From the NCBI RefSeq assembly GCF_000328475.2, contig NC_026486.1:620001-684000 (forward strand): DNA of 64,000 nucleotides, given 5' to 3'. Below, piece after piece: positions 1-12,003 of this stretch. Position 1 is the stretch's first letter. Each line of letters starts with the position of its first letter. This DNA comes from Mycosarcoma maydis (Eukaryota > Basidiomycota > Ustilaginomycetes > Ustilaginales). The position numbers were made by a program, and so were the translations under genes. Under the pieces are notes generated by a model. The model was not told the origin of the DNA and ran no database searches. It saw nothing but the letters and a program-made list of their open reading frames with translations.

Positions 1-281
1 AACCCAGGCGTGTCGATGACGGTGAGCTTGACTTTGAACTGCTTCTCTTCGAGCTCGGCTTTGATAATGTCGATCTCCACCGTCTTGTCGAGCTGCTTCG
101 TGTGGCGTCGCGTGTGGTCCTTGCCCGTGGCGAGCTCGGTGCTGAACAGCGTGTTGATCAGCGTCGTTTTGCCCACCCCGGATTCGCCTACGACCATGAG
201 CGTAAAGTGCCCACCTGCCTTGGCCACAATCTTGTGACGTTGGTTGGGCAGGTTGGCGATGCCGATGCCGTTGGTAGCCAT
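1..281 (-). CDS. CDC12: Septin, Cdc12 type (N-terminal 93 residues; runs off the left edge)
   Basis: Septins are GTP-binding proteins that form filaments at the bud neck and at septa. The visible N-terminus holds the sequence NLPNQRHKIV just before the GTPase fold, a feature I know from the Cdc12 group. It is followed by the P-loop GESGVGKTT (about residues 32-40), then KTVEID, and the G3 motif DTPG at the window edge. The start is the ATG at 281, on the reverse strand; the frame is open from there to base 1 with no intron needed. The remaining GTPase domain and the coiled coil lie outside the window. Assignment to the Cdc12 group rather than Cdc3, Cdc10 or Cdc11 rests on the N-terminal signature and the KTVEID stretch, so the septin call is firm and the subgroup fairly firm. 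Confidence 0.9.
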   Translation of the reverse strand, partial: MATNGIGIANLPNQRHKIVAKAGGHFTLMVVGESGVGKTTLINTLFSTELATGKDHTRRHTKQLDKTVEIDIIKAELEEKQFKVKLTVIDTPG

Positions 282-580
282 CTTTGCGGCTAGTGTAGTA
301 CGGTGTTAGGTGGAACGATCCGGTGTTGAAATGAGACGAGGTACTGATCCGGATCAGCTGGTCACGATTGCTTCACCGCGTACGAGTTGAGATCTAGGGT
401 ATCCGATTGCAACAAAGACCCAAGTGGTGGAACGGCGTGCAAGGAATGTCCAGACGAGACGAGGGTATGATACACAAGGTTGGTGGTGATCAAGAAGCCG
501 TCTTGGATGCGCTGACTTTCAGCGTATCGTTTGAGCAGCTCGTGCACAGTCTTTCGTTCAAGTTGGCTGCTGTACCTTTG

Positions 581-614
581 CGCTTCAACGCTTCAACGCT
601 TCAACGCTTCAACG
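581..614. repeat. Octamer tandem repeat (CGCTTCAA)x4
   Basis: Four perfect head-to-tail copies of CGCTTCAA followed by a partial copy, in the presumed promoter of the septin gene. A simple microsatellite. Confidence 0.9.
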
Positions 615-973
615 CCTCACGTCTCTCTCGCTGCCACCCACACACACGCACGCGCACAAAGACCAACCAAGCAAGAAACCAAGCACACGCACGCACCCTT
701 GCTTCTTCCTCCCTCTCGTCCGTCCGTGCGTGTTTCACCCCCTTCTCACACACACTGCCTCTTCCAACTCACGACTCACCACTCACTGGCGCTTATTTTC
801 ACACACAGATAATTATCAATCGTGAATAGTATAATAATACTCATGACGACTCTGACTACACAAATAGTCATTTACAATTTTCGCAAGTTGAACTTTGTAT
901 TAGTTAACTTATTCTGGCCGCGCACCACGCAAGTAACTAACTTAAGTTGACTTATTCCACGATTCCAGCAATA

Positions 974-996
974 ATCGTGGATCGTGAATCGTGAAT
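974..996. repeat. TCGTGAA heptamer cluster
   Basis: Three adjacent heptamers (ATCGTGG, ATCGTGA, ATCGTGA) in an AT-rich stretch. A member of the dispersed heptamer family seen throughout the window. Confidence 0.85.
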
Positions 997-2870
997 ATAA
1001 CTTATCCAATGTCGAGTTTTCAACTCAGCCTAGCTCGCGGCGCTGTCAGATATCACGAATCAAGAACGCATCCACGCTAAGATCACGCCGTGTCTCTTGG
1101 ATACTCACGACCGATTGCCCGATCTCCCGATTGATTCGTCAGTCACCCGTGGCTTGTCGGTCTCCTATTCCTATGAACGGTCAACTGCACACTGCGTTTG
1201 TCGAAGCACGGCCATGAGGCAGGCTGGTGATTCATATACTTGACTTTGATACAAACAAAGCCGCCAAAGGCAGACGGCTGCAGTCCACAGACGCGAACGT
1301 GGTAATCTTGAATACAATAAATGCTACATAGATGCGATTGATGGTGATGTACAGGAATGCAATGCTAGACGAGATGCTGATCCAGTTAGTAGCGAAGGCT
1401 CGCCAATTGAACTAGGAAAATCTGCAGAGCGAAGCAAGAATACAAGAAAGGACAGCTTCCATGTCAGCGAACTTGTACCTCTTGACATGCCAGAATGCGT
1501 CGCACGATTCGGTAAGAAAGGGCTCAGTTGGTGATGCATGTTTTGAGCAAAGCGATCTCAGCCCAGCCACTGCGTAGGCTCACAGCTCGGTAGAAAAGAG
1601 TATGGGAAATACGTTCATCAAAGCCCGAAGACCAGACCGGATTCTGTTCTCTCGCGTCTTGTCCCTCGACCCAAGGCGAAAGGCAGGTAAAGAACAGATC
1701 GGATCCGTATGGAACGTCGTTGACACGTGTCAGCGCATCGAAAGGTAACTTACAGGTGAGTGTGACAAGTGTTCGTTGCAAGCCGCCTGATCGGCGTTTG
1801 TGATGCGGGGCGCGTAAAGCATAGAGCTGCAGTGCTGGTTTCAGAGGCAAACGACCAAGACAATCAAATGGTCAGTGCCCTTGCTCCCATGGGTCGCGTC
1901 GATCTCGACCTTCCGTCGACACTTTGCGAAAGAGACATCGCTGATGGAGGAGCGATGGGTTCATAGAGAAGATACGAATACATCTACGGACGGTCGGGGC
2001 TGCAACGCACCTTTCCGACACTGCGATTCAAGACAACGCTGTTAACAGAAGAACAGCGCGAAGGCTTCACACCGAGATCACCAACTCGATGTCTTTCGCA
2101 TGCCGCCGGAGCGAGTTAATCGACATGGAACTGAAGCAATAACAGCGGCCTAAACGCACCTAGCGTCCTCCTGCTAGCAACGAAGCTCGAAAAGAGGAGT
2201 CGAAAAGGTGGAGTCTGGAACAAAGCAGGCATTTCATCAAAACTTCCGCAAGGAAGGACAAAAGACCAAACTTTCGCCGAGCCCAGACTTCGGCAGACAC
2301 CCCACCCCCTCAGAGAATGGATAAACTAGTTTTAATCATGAGAAAGGCCCAGACCGAGCGCGAGGGCGTGGCAGCTAGGTTGGAAAGCGCTACTAACCTC
2401 GTGAAGAGTAAGCGGAGAGGACTTGATGCTGGGGACAAGCCGCGTGCAGAAGCATGTTGCCGAATTCTACAGAGGGTTTGAGCAAAATGGGCAAAGTCAG
2501 CAACGCTGTTCTGCTTGCTAGTCTACTCGAGCCCCACCAGACAGCATAAGACAAGACAACGCGGCAGAGACAAGCCAGAGACTGCCGTTGTAACCAGCGA
2601 CCCCATCTCGTCTGTCGGATACAAGTGGTCGATCCGACACAAGCGTCATAAAAGGTTTTGGTATGGTATAAGTTGTCCACAAGAGATTGCGAAGTCTCTA
2701 TTCGGAAGCAGAACTGAAAAGTTAAGTCTAATCCTTCGGATTTGGTCACAAGAGTTGCCCGACATGCTCTGTGTGCCTCTGGTGTTGTCATACGTCTTTG
2801 CTGTGGAGAATTTGAGCTGCTCGTATACATAAAAATGCTTACCTTTTGTCGCGTTGAGAAAGAGGGTTGA

Positions 2871-3140
2871 TCACGCAGCTGCAGCGACAGCCTGGCTAGC
2901 CACGTCGATCGTGTTCACTGGCGCTTCGTCTTCATCGCCGTCCTCGAAATCGATAGGATCGAACACGACTCGGATGATCAACGAGCAACTTGGGCACCGA
3001 GCGACGTCTTCAGCGTCCTTGAGCTGTTGGCGCGTGATCTCGAAGCGGTCGCCGCAGGGGCAAGGATAGTGAAACACGTCCTTCTCGTCGTCATAGGACA
3101 TGTCCTCAAGCTCGATCTCATCGTAGAAAGAGACCGGCAT
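2871..3140 (-). CDS. DPH3: Diphthamide biosynthesis protein 3 (Dph3/Kti11), CSL zinc finger
   Basis: An 89-residue protein, close to the usual family length of about 80-90. Dph3 binds one metal through four cysteines and passes electrons to the Dph1-Dph2 radical-SAM enzyme, which starts diphthamide formation on elongation factor 2; as Kti11 it also supports Elongator-dependent tRNA modification. Here the cysteines are C27 and C29 (in YPCPCGDRF) and C49 and C52 (in RCPSC), with the expected acidic N-terminus and the [10 protein letters not shown] start. It is a single exon with ATG at 3140. The C-terminus ends in a run of alanines. Just past the stop the reverse strand reads AAAAGGTAAGC, a donor-like site that may mark a 3' UTR intron. 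The gene is divergent from the Rab gene across 886 bases. Confidence 0.95.
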   Translation of the reverse strand: MPVSFYDEIELEDMSYDDEKDVFHYPCPCGDRFEITRQQLKDAEDVARCPSCSLIIRVVFDPIDFEDGDEDEAPVNTIDVASQAVAAAA

Positions 3141-4026
3141 GATGCAAAGTGGTGCTACGTTTGCAGGTCGCCACCTGTGCGCCGGGCGCTGGCTTAACTA
3201 GGTCGATAACCAATGGAGAAGAGCTCCCGAATTCAGCGTGACAGAAGCAGACCAATAAAATGGCTACTCTGAAGTCAGAGAGACAGGGCTGTCATGTGTG
3301 TTGGAGGAGTGTGGTGACCTTCCGTCCTGGACGAAGAGGGGCCGGGTATATGGAGGTGATGAGGGGAGTCAAGAAGGTAAACTTGAACTTGATTGCCAAC
3401 ACAAAAACTGGCAGCAATTTCTCTTCGCCTCGTGACTGCGGCCTCAAAATTCATGTGACAACAGGAAAAAAAAGCATGCCAGATCACATGCGAGCTTTCG
3501 TGCGATAAGCAGGTGTCGGTTAACTGTGCGGCTATGTTACACCCTAAGATGCAACAGTCAGTAGCCCAGCAACAACTCGAGACCTGACCCAACCCATAAC
3601 CTCCACATGACGCCTTTCAGGCGTGACTTTGGGCGGCAGTGGCTGACCCAAAAAACAGAAGCGAAAGCGGCAAAATCGCAAATACCGACTCACATGCAAT
3701 GTGTAAGTTAACTGTACATGCACCTGCTCACCCGCTCGCAAACTGCGCAGCTTGGAATATTGAATCCGGTTCGTAGTTGTCATTAGAATCCGCTCTCCAC
3801 CTGAACGTTGCTTCCCTACCATTCCTACATTTCTAACACCATCCATCTATCGACTATATCACTGCGAGCTAGCGCGCTAACACTGGCCTTCGTAAAACTG
3901 AAATCGCCAAATTCATCATCTCGGTCGCTCTCCGCCTAAGTTCGGATCGGTACGGCTAGTTGTTTTCATTGACATTACATCCAGGGCTCGGAGCCGTTTT
4001 TTTCGCACGCAACCGTAGCAGCAACA
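3141..4026. promoter_or_regulatory. Divergent promoter region of DPH3 and the Rab18-like gene
   Basis: Contains two CCAAT pentamers on the + strand (3210-3214 and 3252-3256), near the DPH3 start, and a pyrimidine-rich leader before the Rab ATG. No coding sequence seen. The promoter role is inferred from position. Confidence 0.4.
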
Positions 4027-4728
4027 ATGTCGTCCTCCAATGACGTCCCAACGCTCAAAATTCTTCTCATAGGGGCATCGTCGGTAGGCAAGTCGTCGTT
4101 GCTCCTGCGCTTCACAGACGACGAATTCCTCTCGCCGGAAGAGACCACTGCGACGATCGGCGTCGACTACCGAATCAAAGGCATCGAAGTGGGTGGAAAA
4201 CGATTCAAATTGTCCATCTGGGATACTGCGGGCCAAGAACGATTTCGTACGCTCACATCCAGCTACTATCGTGGTGCTCAAGGTGTTATTATCACATACG
4301 ATGTTACTCAACGAGACACGTTCGACGCTCTTCCAACGTGGTTCAACGAGCTGGAGACGTTTACCACTAGTGACGACGTGGTGAAAGTGATTGTAGGAAA
4401 CAAAGTGGACAAGGAGTTCTCAAGAGTGGTCACCACAAAGGAAGGGCAAGAGTTTGCGGAAAAGATGGGGTGTTTGTTTGTAGAATGTAGCGCGAAGAAA
4501 GGGGTGGGCGTGAATGGCGCTTTCGACGAACTGGTGAATCGGATCATCTCGACCCCGAGCTTGTGGCAAAAAACGGCACCAGGCGAGAGACGCCCAGGCG
4601 ACAGGATGCCAGGTGGCGCGCCAGCTGCTCATGCAGCCGACAGCAGTCGAGGCAACATCTCGTTGACAGATCCCACTGGCTATGTCGGATACGGCTTGGG
4701 CGTTGCCAGAGATAGCTGCAGTTGCTGA
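4027..4728 (+). CDS. RAB18: Rab family small GTPase, Rab18-like
   Basis: A 233-residue Ras-superfamily GTPase. It has all nucleotide-binding motifs: P-loop GASSVGKSS (about residues 16-24), switch I TIGVDY, WDTAGQE, NKVD and ECSAKK. The C-terminus is CSC, a double-geranylgeranylation signal, so the protein should be membrane-bound. The stretches LLLRFTDDEF, RTLTSSYYRGAQGV and YDVTQRDTF match the Rab18 group better than Rab1, Rab8 or Rab11; Rab18 acts at the ER and lipid droplets in animals. One difference from the usual P-loop is Ser-Ser in place of Ser/Asp-Gly before Val-Gly-Lys-Ser; the essential Lys and Ser are kept. The hypervariable tail (about residues 180-230) is Gly/Pro/Ala-rich. Single exon. 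The subgroup is inferred from motif similarity only. Confidence 0.9.
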   Translation: MSSSNDVPTLKILLIGASSVGKSSLLLRFTDDEFLSPEETTATIGVDYRIKGIEVGGKRFKLSIWDTAGQERFRTLTSSYYRGAQGVIITYDVTQRDTFDALPTWFNELETFTTSDDVVKVIVGNKVDKEFSRVVTTKEGQEFAEKMGCLFVECSAKKGVGVNGAFDELVNRIISTPSLWQKTAPGERRPGDRMPGGAPAAHAADSSRGNISLTDPTGYVGYGLGVARDSCSC

Positions 4729-5087
4729 TCTTGTCTTGTTTGCCAAACCACACACACGCAGCCTCTTCTCGGATCGTCCTTGTCCGAGTTCCAGCACTAC
4801 CCACACTGCCTCCCCCTTCTCTCTCCACTCATGTAGATAGTCTAGTCTCGCATCTCATTCTTCGTATATACCAGCTATGCCTCACCTGATCGAATCCCCC
4901 CTTAGTCAGTGTGCGAAAAGTGTCTACACTCAGTCACACCCTCCACTCATGACTTGGTGCCGCGCAGAAGACCAACGGATTCCCAACGAACCTACATACA
5001 GAAAACAAAAATGTGATCCATGCAATATGAGACAAAGAGTGTGAATTTGATGTTGACTAAAAGAAAGGAAAACGAGAGAGGGTTACG
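4729..5087. other. Short convergent spacer
   Basis: The 3' flanks of the Rab gene (+) and the Pil1-like gene (-). CT-rich and A-rich stretches only; no gene seen. Confidence 0.5.
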
Positions 5088-8000
5088 TTACTTGTTGCGC
5101 TTGAATCTGCGGAAGAAGCCGCTCTTGCTGACGGAGCTGGCCGCCTTACCAGAGATGGCCGGGGGTGGAGCGGTGGGGACGCTGATGGTGGTCTGGCCTT
5201 GTGCGGGTGGAGCGACGGGGACCGGCGGCATTTCTGGCCGGTCCTTGCTGTCTAGAGCATTGAGGTTCGATGCTGTGAGCGGCGCAGGGACGGTAGCAGC
5301 GGTAGCGCCAGCTCGAGTGCCAGTCGGTGTGTTGGCAACAGGAGCTGCACTCGCAGCAGTCGGAGCACCCGATGGAAGAGCGCTTCCACTGACCACAGAA
5401 TCAGGCGCAGTCACCGAGTACATCGACGTAGATGGTACTGCTTGGCTCGCTCCGACGCCTACCGACGACCCTGGTGCTTTGGCAGTGTACAGCGTCGATG
5501 AGATCGGGCCTGGTGCTGTAGGCACGTATCCGATCGAGGGTGGCGGAGCCACAGGAGCAACGGTAGCCGCAGCATTGCTGGATGCACTTGCCTTGGCAGC
5601 TGACGTCTTCTTGGATGCTGATCGCACCGAGCCAGTATCACCGGCCGTCTTTTTCGTCTTTGGCTTGACAGTTCCCATTGCTTCCGCCCAATCTCGACTA
5701 GCAGACCCGAACGCCTTACGTGCGCTCGAATAGCCGTCGTCGTCGGCATCCTCCTCGTCGCTGCTGCTGTCCACCGTATCACGAACACGGCTGGTCCAGC
5801 TCGTCGTCTGTCGGCCACCGCCAAGATCAATAGGGCCAGCTTCCTTAGTTGCCTTGGCCGGCGCCGGAGGAGGAGGAGCAATGCGGCTGCTTAGCTGTGA
5901 GCCGCGAGCAGCGATTGGATCTTTGCCACTGTGTTCGGTGCCGCGGGGCGTCTCTACATCGGTTGGCGTGTCAGGAGGAAGCTTGACATCGGGCGCCATG
6001 CGAACGCTCTTTCGGCGGCTGACCACGCTGCCATTGTCGCTGGGCGCCTTTGCCATGGCCAACGAGGAGGCATTGTTCGCTTTCATCGGGGAAAGCGACG
6101 CCACCGCCAGAGCAGGTGCAGCGCCGGCGACAGGGGTGCCAGAGAGGCCTTGCAAGCTTGCATCAGGCTGATGCGTGGGATCAGCTAGAGCCGAGGAGGC
6201 TTGTACTTGCAAAGCCTTCTGTGCCCCTTCCTCGGCGTCGTAAGAAGGCTTGATGGGCGAAGCTTCTTCGGAAGAAGTGTCGCTCACCTCGGGCGCACCT
6301 GTACCATAGACACGGCTAGGCTCGATTTTGACCTTGCGATCCGTCAACCTGGCGACACCGTCGGCTTGCTTGACTCCAAGAGGCGTGGCATTGGCAGATC
6401 TTTCGATCGACGGAGACTGGCCGTGCTCTTGAATAAAGGCTTTGTACGTTTGCTCGGCGCCTGGCGTCAAAAATACTTCGTCAGCAGCGCTTTCATTCGT
6501 CACAGCGGAGCCGCGGCGTGAGCCGTCAAACGAGACCGAGAACGGTTCGGAGCTTGGCATCTCAAGCTTGGGCATAGCCACCTTGGGCTGCAGGGCGATG
6601 GACTTTGCATCCTGTACGGCACTTTGTGCCTCACCAGCACCGACAGGAACGTCAAGTCGGCCAGTGCCGTCAAAGCCTTTATCCTCTTCGATGCTGAGCA
6701 CCGACTGTGGCGCTGCTGATCTGACTGTCCCAGCGGTTTCAACCGGGGCGGCGACCTTTGCCGTGATCGACGGCTGTTTCACGGCGGGCTGCGAAGCTGC
6801 AGGTGCCTGAGCAGCGGCTGCTGTTGCTGCCCTCTGCTCTTCCACAGCAGGCTTCGACGGAGCTACAGTCTCTGGAAGAGGTGTCGAGGTGACGGGCGCT
6901 GGTGCCTTCGGGATGGGCCCCATCTTGGGTTGAGGGGTAGGCTCAGCTCTGATACTCTGAGTAATATCATGGCGGAGTGCAGATTTGATCGGAGCTCCCG
7001 GGGTACCCAGCGTTGCTGTGGGAAGAGTAGCGGCCGACTTCTTTGTGGGCGACAGGGGGGTCGCTTTGGCACTGGCGGTGCTGTTGCTACGGCTGAGAGC
7101 TGGGGTCTTGAGTGCCGACTTGAGCGGCGGCTTTTGGCTAGCCGACGACATGACTGAAGGGGGGCGCGAAGTGTTTCCAGCGGCAGGAGTAGCTGGAAGG
7201 GGCGCCAGCGAAGGGGGAGCAGTTGATGCTGCTGCTGGCGTAGTGGCAGCCGGCTTTTCCTTGGGGGCGGCCGTTTTAGGAACGACACCCGCCATGGCCA
7301 CCGCTTCGTAAGCGGTCATCTGACTTGCTGGTTTTTTGATCCACGAGTCGGCACCGTACTTGCCGGCATTGGGGTTGAAAATGTTGCCACCGACAAGACC
7401 GGTGCTGGCGATGCTAGCGCGATTCTTCTTCTTGGAGCTGGTGGATTTCAGGGTGGAGCTGCGCGAGAGAGCTGGACGAGCACTCGTGTCAGCGGCTGCC
7501 ACGTTGCCATGCAGAGACGAAAGATCGCCTGAGACAGTGTAGCTGGCCGAAGGGCGCGTGGGGGCAGTACCAACCTCGCTACCGGCCTGAGGACGTTTCT
7601 TCTTCTTTTTCTTGGTGGCAGTAGTTGTGCTGTCAGCTCTGTCAATAGGCTTGTTGGGGGTGGCGCCGCCAATGCCGCCGCCGACGACCGAAGCGCGGAT
7701 GCGCTCGATCTCGGCTTGCTCTGCTTCGTGGACTCGATTGCTCTTTGGACCGGGCAAGATGCGAGAGATGGGCTTCTTACCGCCGACATCGCTGTTGGCA
7801 TTCGCCTCCCAGCCTGGACGCTGTTGGTTGACGTTGCGGAAGACCTCACGCTCGTCCTCTTCGTCTGAGCTGTCGGGCTCTGCACGTCGAAGTGAGGTGA
7901 AACGGCGTCGCTCGTTCTCTTGCTCGACGTTGGCCGACGTACGAGTGTTCCAGCCGCCGCCGCCGCTGTGTGATTCGTCCTCAGCGAGGGCGCCGTTGCG

Positions 8001-9896
8001 GATGTCAGTTTTGAAGAGGCGGCTCATCTTTCCGATGAGCGAGTTGCTCGACTTTCGCTGGTGGCCATAGCCACCTTCGGAATCGATGCTGCGTCGTGAC
8101 ATGGAGTACCGCGGAGGGCTGTACGGGGCACCCCCACCTTGCTGGCTGCTCCAGGATTGGGCGTTGGCGGGGTTGAAGCCCTTGTCGGTGCTGGTGTCCT
8201 GGCTGTGACCGCGAACGTGATTGACATCGAATCGAGGTGCAGTGGGCACGGCAGGCATGGGCACACGCCCGGCAGCGTCGTCGTCCTTGCGCGGCGGAGG
8301 GGGAGGCGCGGAACCGTTGACAGGCGCTTGGGGGATGAAGGAGTCGTGCGTGTCTGCTGCTACGCCGAGTTCATGCGGAGCAGGCATACGTAAACGAGGC
8401 TCGATGAACGCACGGCGATAGTCTTCTTCGCTATCGGTGTCCGAAGGCACACCGTCGTGCTCCTCGACGTCTTCAAAGTGCGAAGTGTAGCGCTGGCCGA
8501 GTGGGATGTGCGAGCGGTCGTGATCGATGACCTGGCTTGCGGATTGGGATGGCGTGACGGATGCTCCGTCGAAATGCTGTGGATGACGATGGGCGTGACC
8601 TGTTGAGTGAGAGCAACGGGAAGGCAAGATAGAGGTGGAGCGAACATGCGAATGCGGATGGCAAGGTGGGGTGACAGACGGTGCACAAAACATGCAGAGG
8701 CGAGAGCGGAGCAGTCGATCCGATTGAAAGTAATTATAAATTTGGCATCCGTGCAGTCGAGGCGCAGATCGGGGCGAAAGTAAATAGGCGAAATAGGCGA
8801 AATCCAGGTGGAGATGGCCGAGGAAAATCACGGCAAATGCAAAATCGTGTCAGCGTCCGCGGTCAGGAGAAACACCGAGAGGATCGAAGAGGTCGGAGTT
8901 GATAGATCGGTCAACAGCAAGCCAGAAGGCCACCAAGGCCATCACCTGCAAGAAGGCACTTTCCTGGGAAGGAAAGAACGCAGCGACATAGCCATATAGC
9001 GACACACAATGCAAGCACGGCAACTTACCTTGAAGATGCTTGTGGAATTGACCTTGTTCGTCACGGGTGAGATTGGCGCCGTCGCCAGCGACAGGGGAGC
9101 CGTGAAGGCCATATTCGTCGGCGTAGGCGTTCTGCGGGGGTAAGCCGGGTGCGCCATTCTGCTGAGCGGCGTAGTAGCCTTGTTCGAGCGCCTGGTTGTC
9201 GTAAGCGCCCGTCTCGATGCCCGCATCAGCGTACATGCTTTCGTACTGACCGCCGCCAGTGGCCTGGAGCAAGGGACCGTGGGTGTCAAAATCGTCGAGC
9301 AGCAGAATCGCCTCCTTGGCTGCTTCAACAGTGGCAGCACCGGCGTCACCCATGGTTTTCATGCGCATGGTGAGCGCTTCTTTGAAGGTGCGTCGCTTGA
9401 CACCTACCAGAGCGGCTTCTTCGCTGGCAAGCACCTGTTCGCATGCGTGCAATTCGCGCTGAGCTGCATTGACCTTGTCCATCTTGTCCTCTTGGCTGAC
9501 GCCTGAATCCTTCTTGGATACTTTCTTCTTGCTAGCCTTGATGAGGCGGCCGACGAGGATATCGCGGTCGCGTACGACGGATCGAATGCTCTGTTCGCGA
9601 TCGAGCACATCTTTGAGCGCGCTGCGGTAGCCTTCGAGAGCTTGAACGTGAGTACGCTGGGCATCTGCCACGGTTCCGAGGATCTCGGAGAGCGCTTGGG
9701 CTGCTTTCGAGATATCCGGAGCTTCCGAGGTTCCCCAGGCTGCGAGCGCACTGGCAGCTGCATAAGCAGAGATGGACGAAGCGGCGAGGTTATCGATGTA
9801 GCTCTTTTCGCCCTTGATGAGGTTTTGGAGCAACCTCGAGTCGGTGGGGTGCGGCCGGGACAGATTGGAGTGAATGGCCTGCGGCGCGTACGACAT
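5088..9896 (-). CDS. Pil1/BAR-like coiled-coil protein with a long disordered tail (two exons)
   Basis: Exons 9896-9029 and 8599-5088 join to 1,459 codons. The donor (CAAG|GTAAGT) and acceptor (CTCAACAG|GT) are good and the phase matches; the intron (9028-8600) is 429 bases. Residues about 15-220 form a helical region laid out like the BAR domain of eisosome proteins Pil1/Lsp1: LIKGEKSY near the start, a charged coiled coil, and ILLLDDF where Pil1 has LLELLDD. Eisosome proteins bend the plasma membrane into furrows. The remaining 1,200 residues are low-complexity (Pro, Ala, Ser, Thr, Lys), with several acidic SSDEE-type patches that look like casein kinase targets, and the chain ends in the basic FFRRFKRNK, which could bind acidic lipids. 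The domain call is by eye and remote; function in eisosomes is inference. Exon 2 alone has a longer open frame up to 8831, but that part is the intron. Confidence 0.75.
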
Positions 9897-10080
9897 GATG
9901 GGCTAATTTCAGACAGCAAACGCGAATTAAGGATAGGTGGAAGAGACCGCGAAGCGTGAACAGCTAACGTGGATGAGGCGTAGATGGCTGATGAGCGTTA
10001 TGGCCAGGCGGATGAAATACGGGTCGGGTGGAGTTAATACGAAAGCGAAGCCTGATTACTGCTCGGGTATCCACGATTAA

Positions 10081-10120
10081 GATGGGATGGGAAGGGATGG
10101 GAAGGGATGGGAAGGGATGG
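10081..10120. repeat. Decamer tandem repeat (GAAGGGATGG)
   Basis: Three perfect copies of GAAGGGATGG preceded by a near copy (GATGGGATGG), about 190 bases upstream of the Pil1-like start. Confidence 0.9.
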
Positions 10121-12003
10121 TATAGTTGATCGAACGGAAGGGTATGGGCTGCCTGATCACCTCGCAATTGGCAAAATGGGTGGATCGAGGATGGAAAAGG
10201 AGTCAAACGTGGATGAAGAAGAAGTAGAGCGGATGGAAGGCGACGAGGCCGAAGAGTCGTGAGTCAAGACGGCGAGCACAGAGCCGAGGAGAAGAGAGCG
10301 AATCGAGAATTGTTCGCAAACACGGACGATGACAGTCATGCAGACCAAAGTGCGCCTCACGCCTTGGAACAATGCAAAACAACCACGACTCACGAACACG
10401 AATCGAGAGTGGGGGCTGGCTGGCCTACTCGTTCATAAATTCACGATTCGTGATTAGGAATAACTAAAGTGATCTGTGAAGTGAATCACTAACGCCTTTG
10501 TTTCTCGAGACTACGCACATACTCGTCACTGTCAATGAGGGACGGATCTGGAACGAGGATAATCACGAATCACGCATCACAAAATGCGGATGCATCGCTT
10601 GTACGCCCCTGCCGTTGGGTGCTGCTGACTGGCATTTGAACACTCCACAGAATCTTTGCATCCCAGCAAAGCTAAGTCGCGCGGTGCCGCAGGATTCCTG
10701 TGTAAGTTGACTTGGCGCCTAGGAAACGCGCATCCCAAAAGCAAAAGCGAGGTATCACGAATGGAACGCAGGCATCTTGTCAGTCAATTCAAGTGTCCGT
10801 AGCCAACCAAGCAAGCAAGCAGGATGACGAACGTTGTGCAGCAAGCTGCTATGATCGTCGGTTTGGACCCGCCCGGCCGCATCGGCAGAAAAAGAATATG
10901 TTAACTCGAGCTAAAAATAGACCCGTCGCGTCATTGGACCAGGCTAGCATCGGGGGCGATCGACCATTCAGGTGGAACGGCGTATCGATCGATCTACACG
11001 TTTGCATCGCTCGATGCCATCCATTTAGCATCCCGATAGATCGCACTGAAACCTTGTGTGAACGGTTATTTCTGCCACACGTTCACGGTTATTGGCCAGT
11101 CTTGGTTCGTCAATTGCTAGATGCGACACGCCAGTATGCTCTGTCCCGAGAGATGCTCCGAGCGCTGATGCGGCGACACTCCGGAGGAACTATTTTCACA
11201 TCGAGATCCAAGAAACTGCGGGACGGGTTTGACTGCATGCTAGGTGGCGCTTGAACGAAGCCTCTCGTACACGTACCCCGCAAATCGGCAACCTATTGTA
11301 AGTTGCTAGTGAAGGGGTACGAAATGCTCGAGCGACCCACACGGTTTGGTAGGTCAAGCTCGACTCCGTGAGCTCCAATTGTGAGTCTTGGCCAGTGGCG
11401 CCAAGCGCGCGCCGACGAGGCACCGAAATGCTCCCGCTCCTAAATCGGCAATTGCTCGGTCGCGTTGCTTTTTCGTCCCCGCAAACAAACACAAGATCAG
11501 CCTTGTTCGAATCACGAATCGCGAATTGTGAATCGTGAAGGCATGGACGAAGCAAAGTTGGCTGACTTGTGCGCTGAGAGTAGACGAGTGGCTGAAACCA
11601 AGTCTCAGCACTGCAAAGCATATGCGAAGGCGACAAGCATGTGGGTATTCTCAAGGCGCACCATGGCTAGGTCGAACGTTGATCAGTCAAACCTAAGCAG
11701 AAGCAATGCTCGCGAGAGGACTTGGTGGCGGGTTAAGGGGTCAGTAAGCTGTGGCTTTCCGTACACTGGTAAAAGGACTCGTCGTCGGCAGAACCATTCC
11801 CCAGTCATGGGTGTAATCACAGAGATGACAAGCACTATGGCTTGCTTGCCATCTACGAGACAGCTCCGAACGGCACGGGACGAACAGAACAGCCACGTCG
11901 GCGAAATCGACCATGACCTGACCTGGCTTGGTCCCGTTCGCATTTGACCGGCATGAACAAGTGCAAGTGAAAAGTGCATTCAAGCAACTGATTGGACCAC
12001 GGT

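Larger units (their letters stand above)
282..2870. other. Intergenic region, septin to DPH3; no confirmed gene
   Basis: No recognised gene. It holds an octamer repeat (581-614), a CA- and CT-rich stretch (about 620-800) that is probably septin promoter, an AT-rich piece (830-1010) with TCGTGAA heptamers, and several open stretches on the + strand between about 1170 and 1970. One, roughly 1251-1535, has no ATG near its start but reads as a plausible hydrophilic peptide. These could be exons of an unrecognised spliced gene, a decayed gene, or chance. The 145-codon reverse-strand frame at 2393-2830 resembles nothing I know. Confidence 0.5.

Noticed and set aside
2393..2830. 145-codon reverse-strand frame downstream of DPH3
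   Set aside because: Another frame on the opposite strand is also open over much of it; the composition is Cys/Arg/Trp-rich and unlike the neighbouring proteins.
8600..8831. N-terminal extension of the Pil1-like exon 2 (open to 8831)
   Set aside because: Good donor at 9029/9028 and acceptor at 8600/8599 with matching phase show that this stretch is intron; its translation lacks coding character.
10712..11254. 180-codon + strand frame
   Set aside because: Starts at a non-ATG codon, has no recognised motif, and a heptamer-rich neighbourhood on both sides. Kept only as part of the intergenic description.
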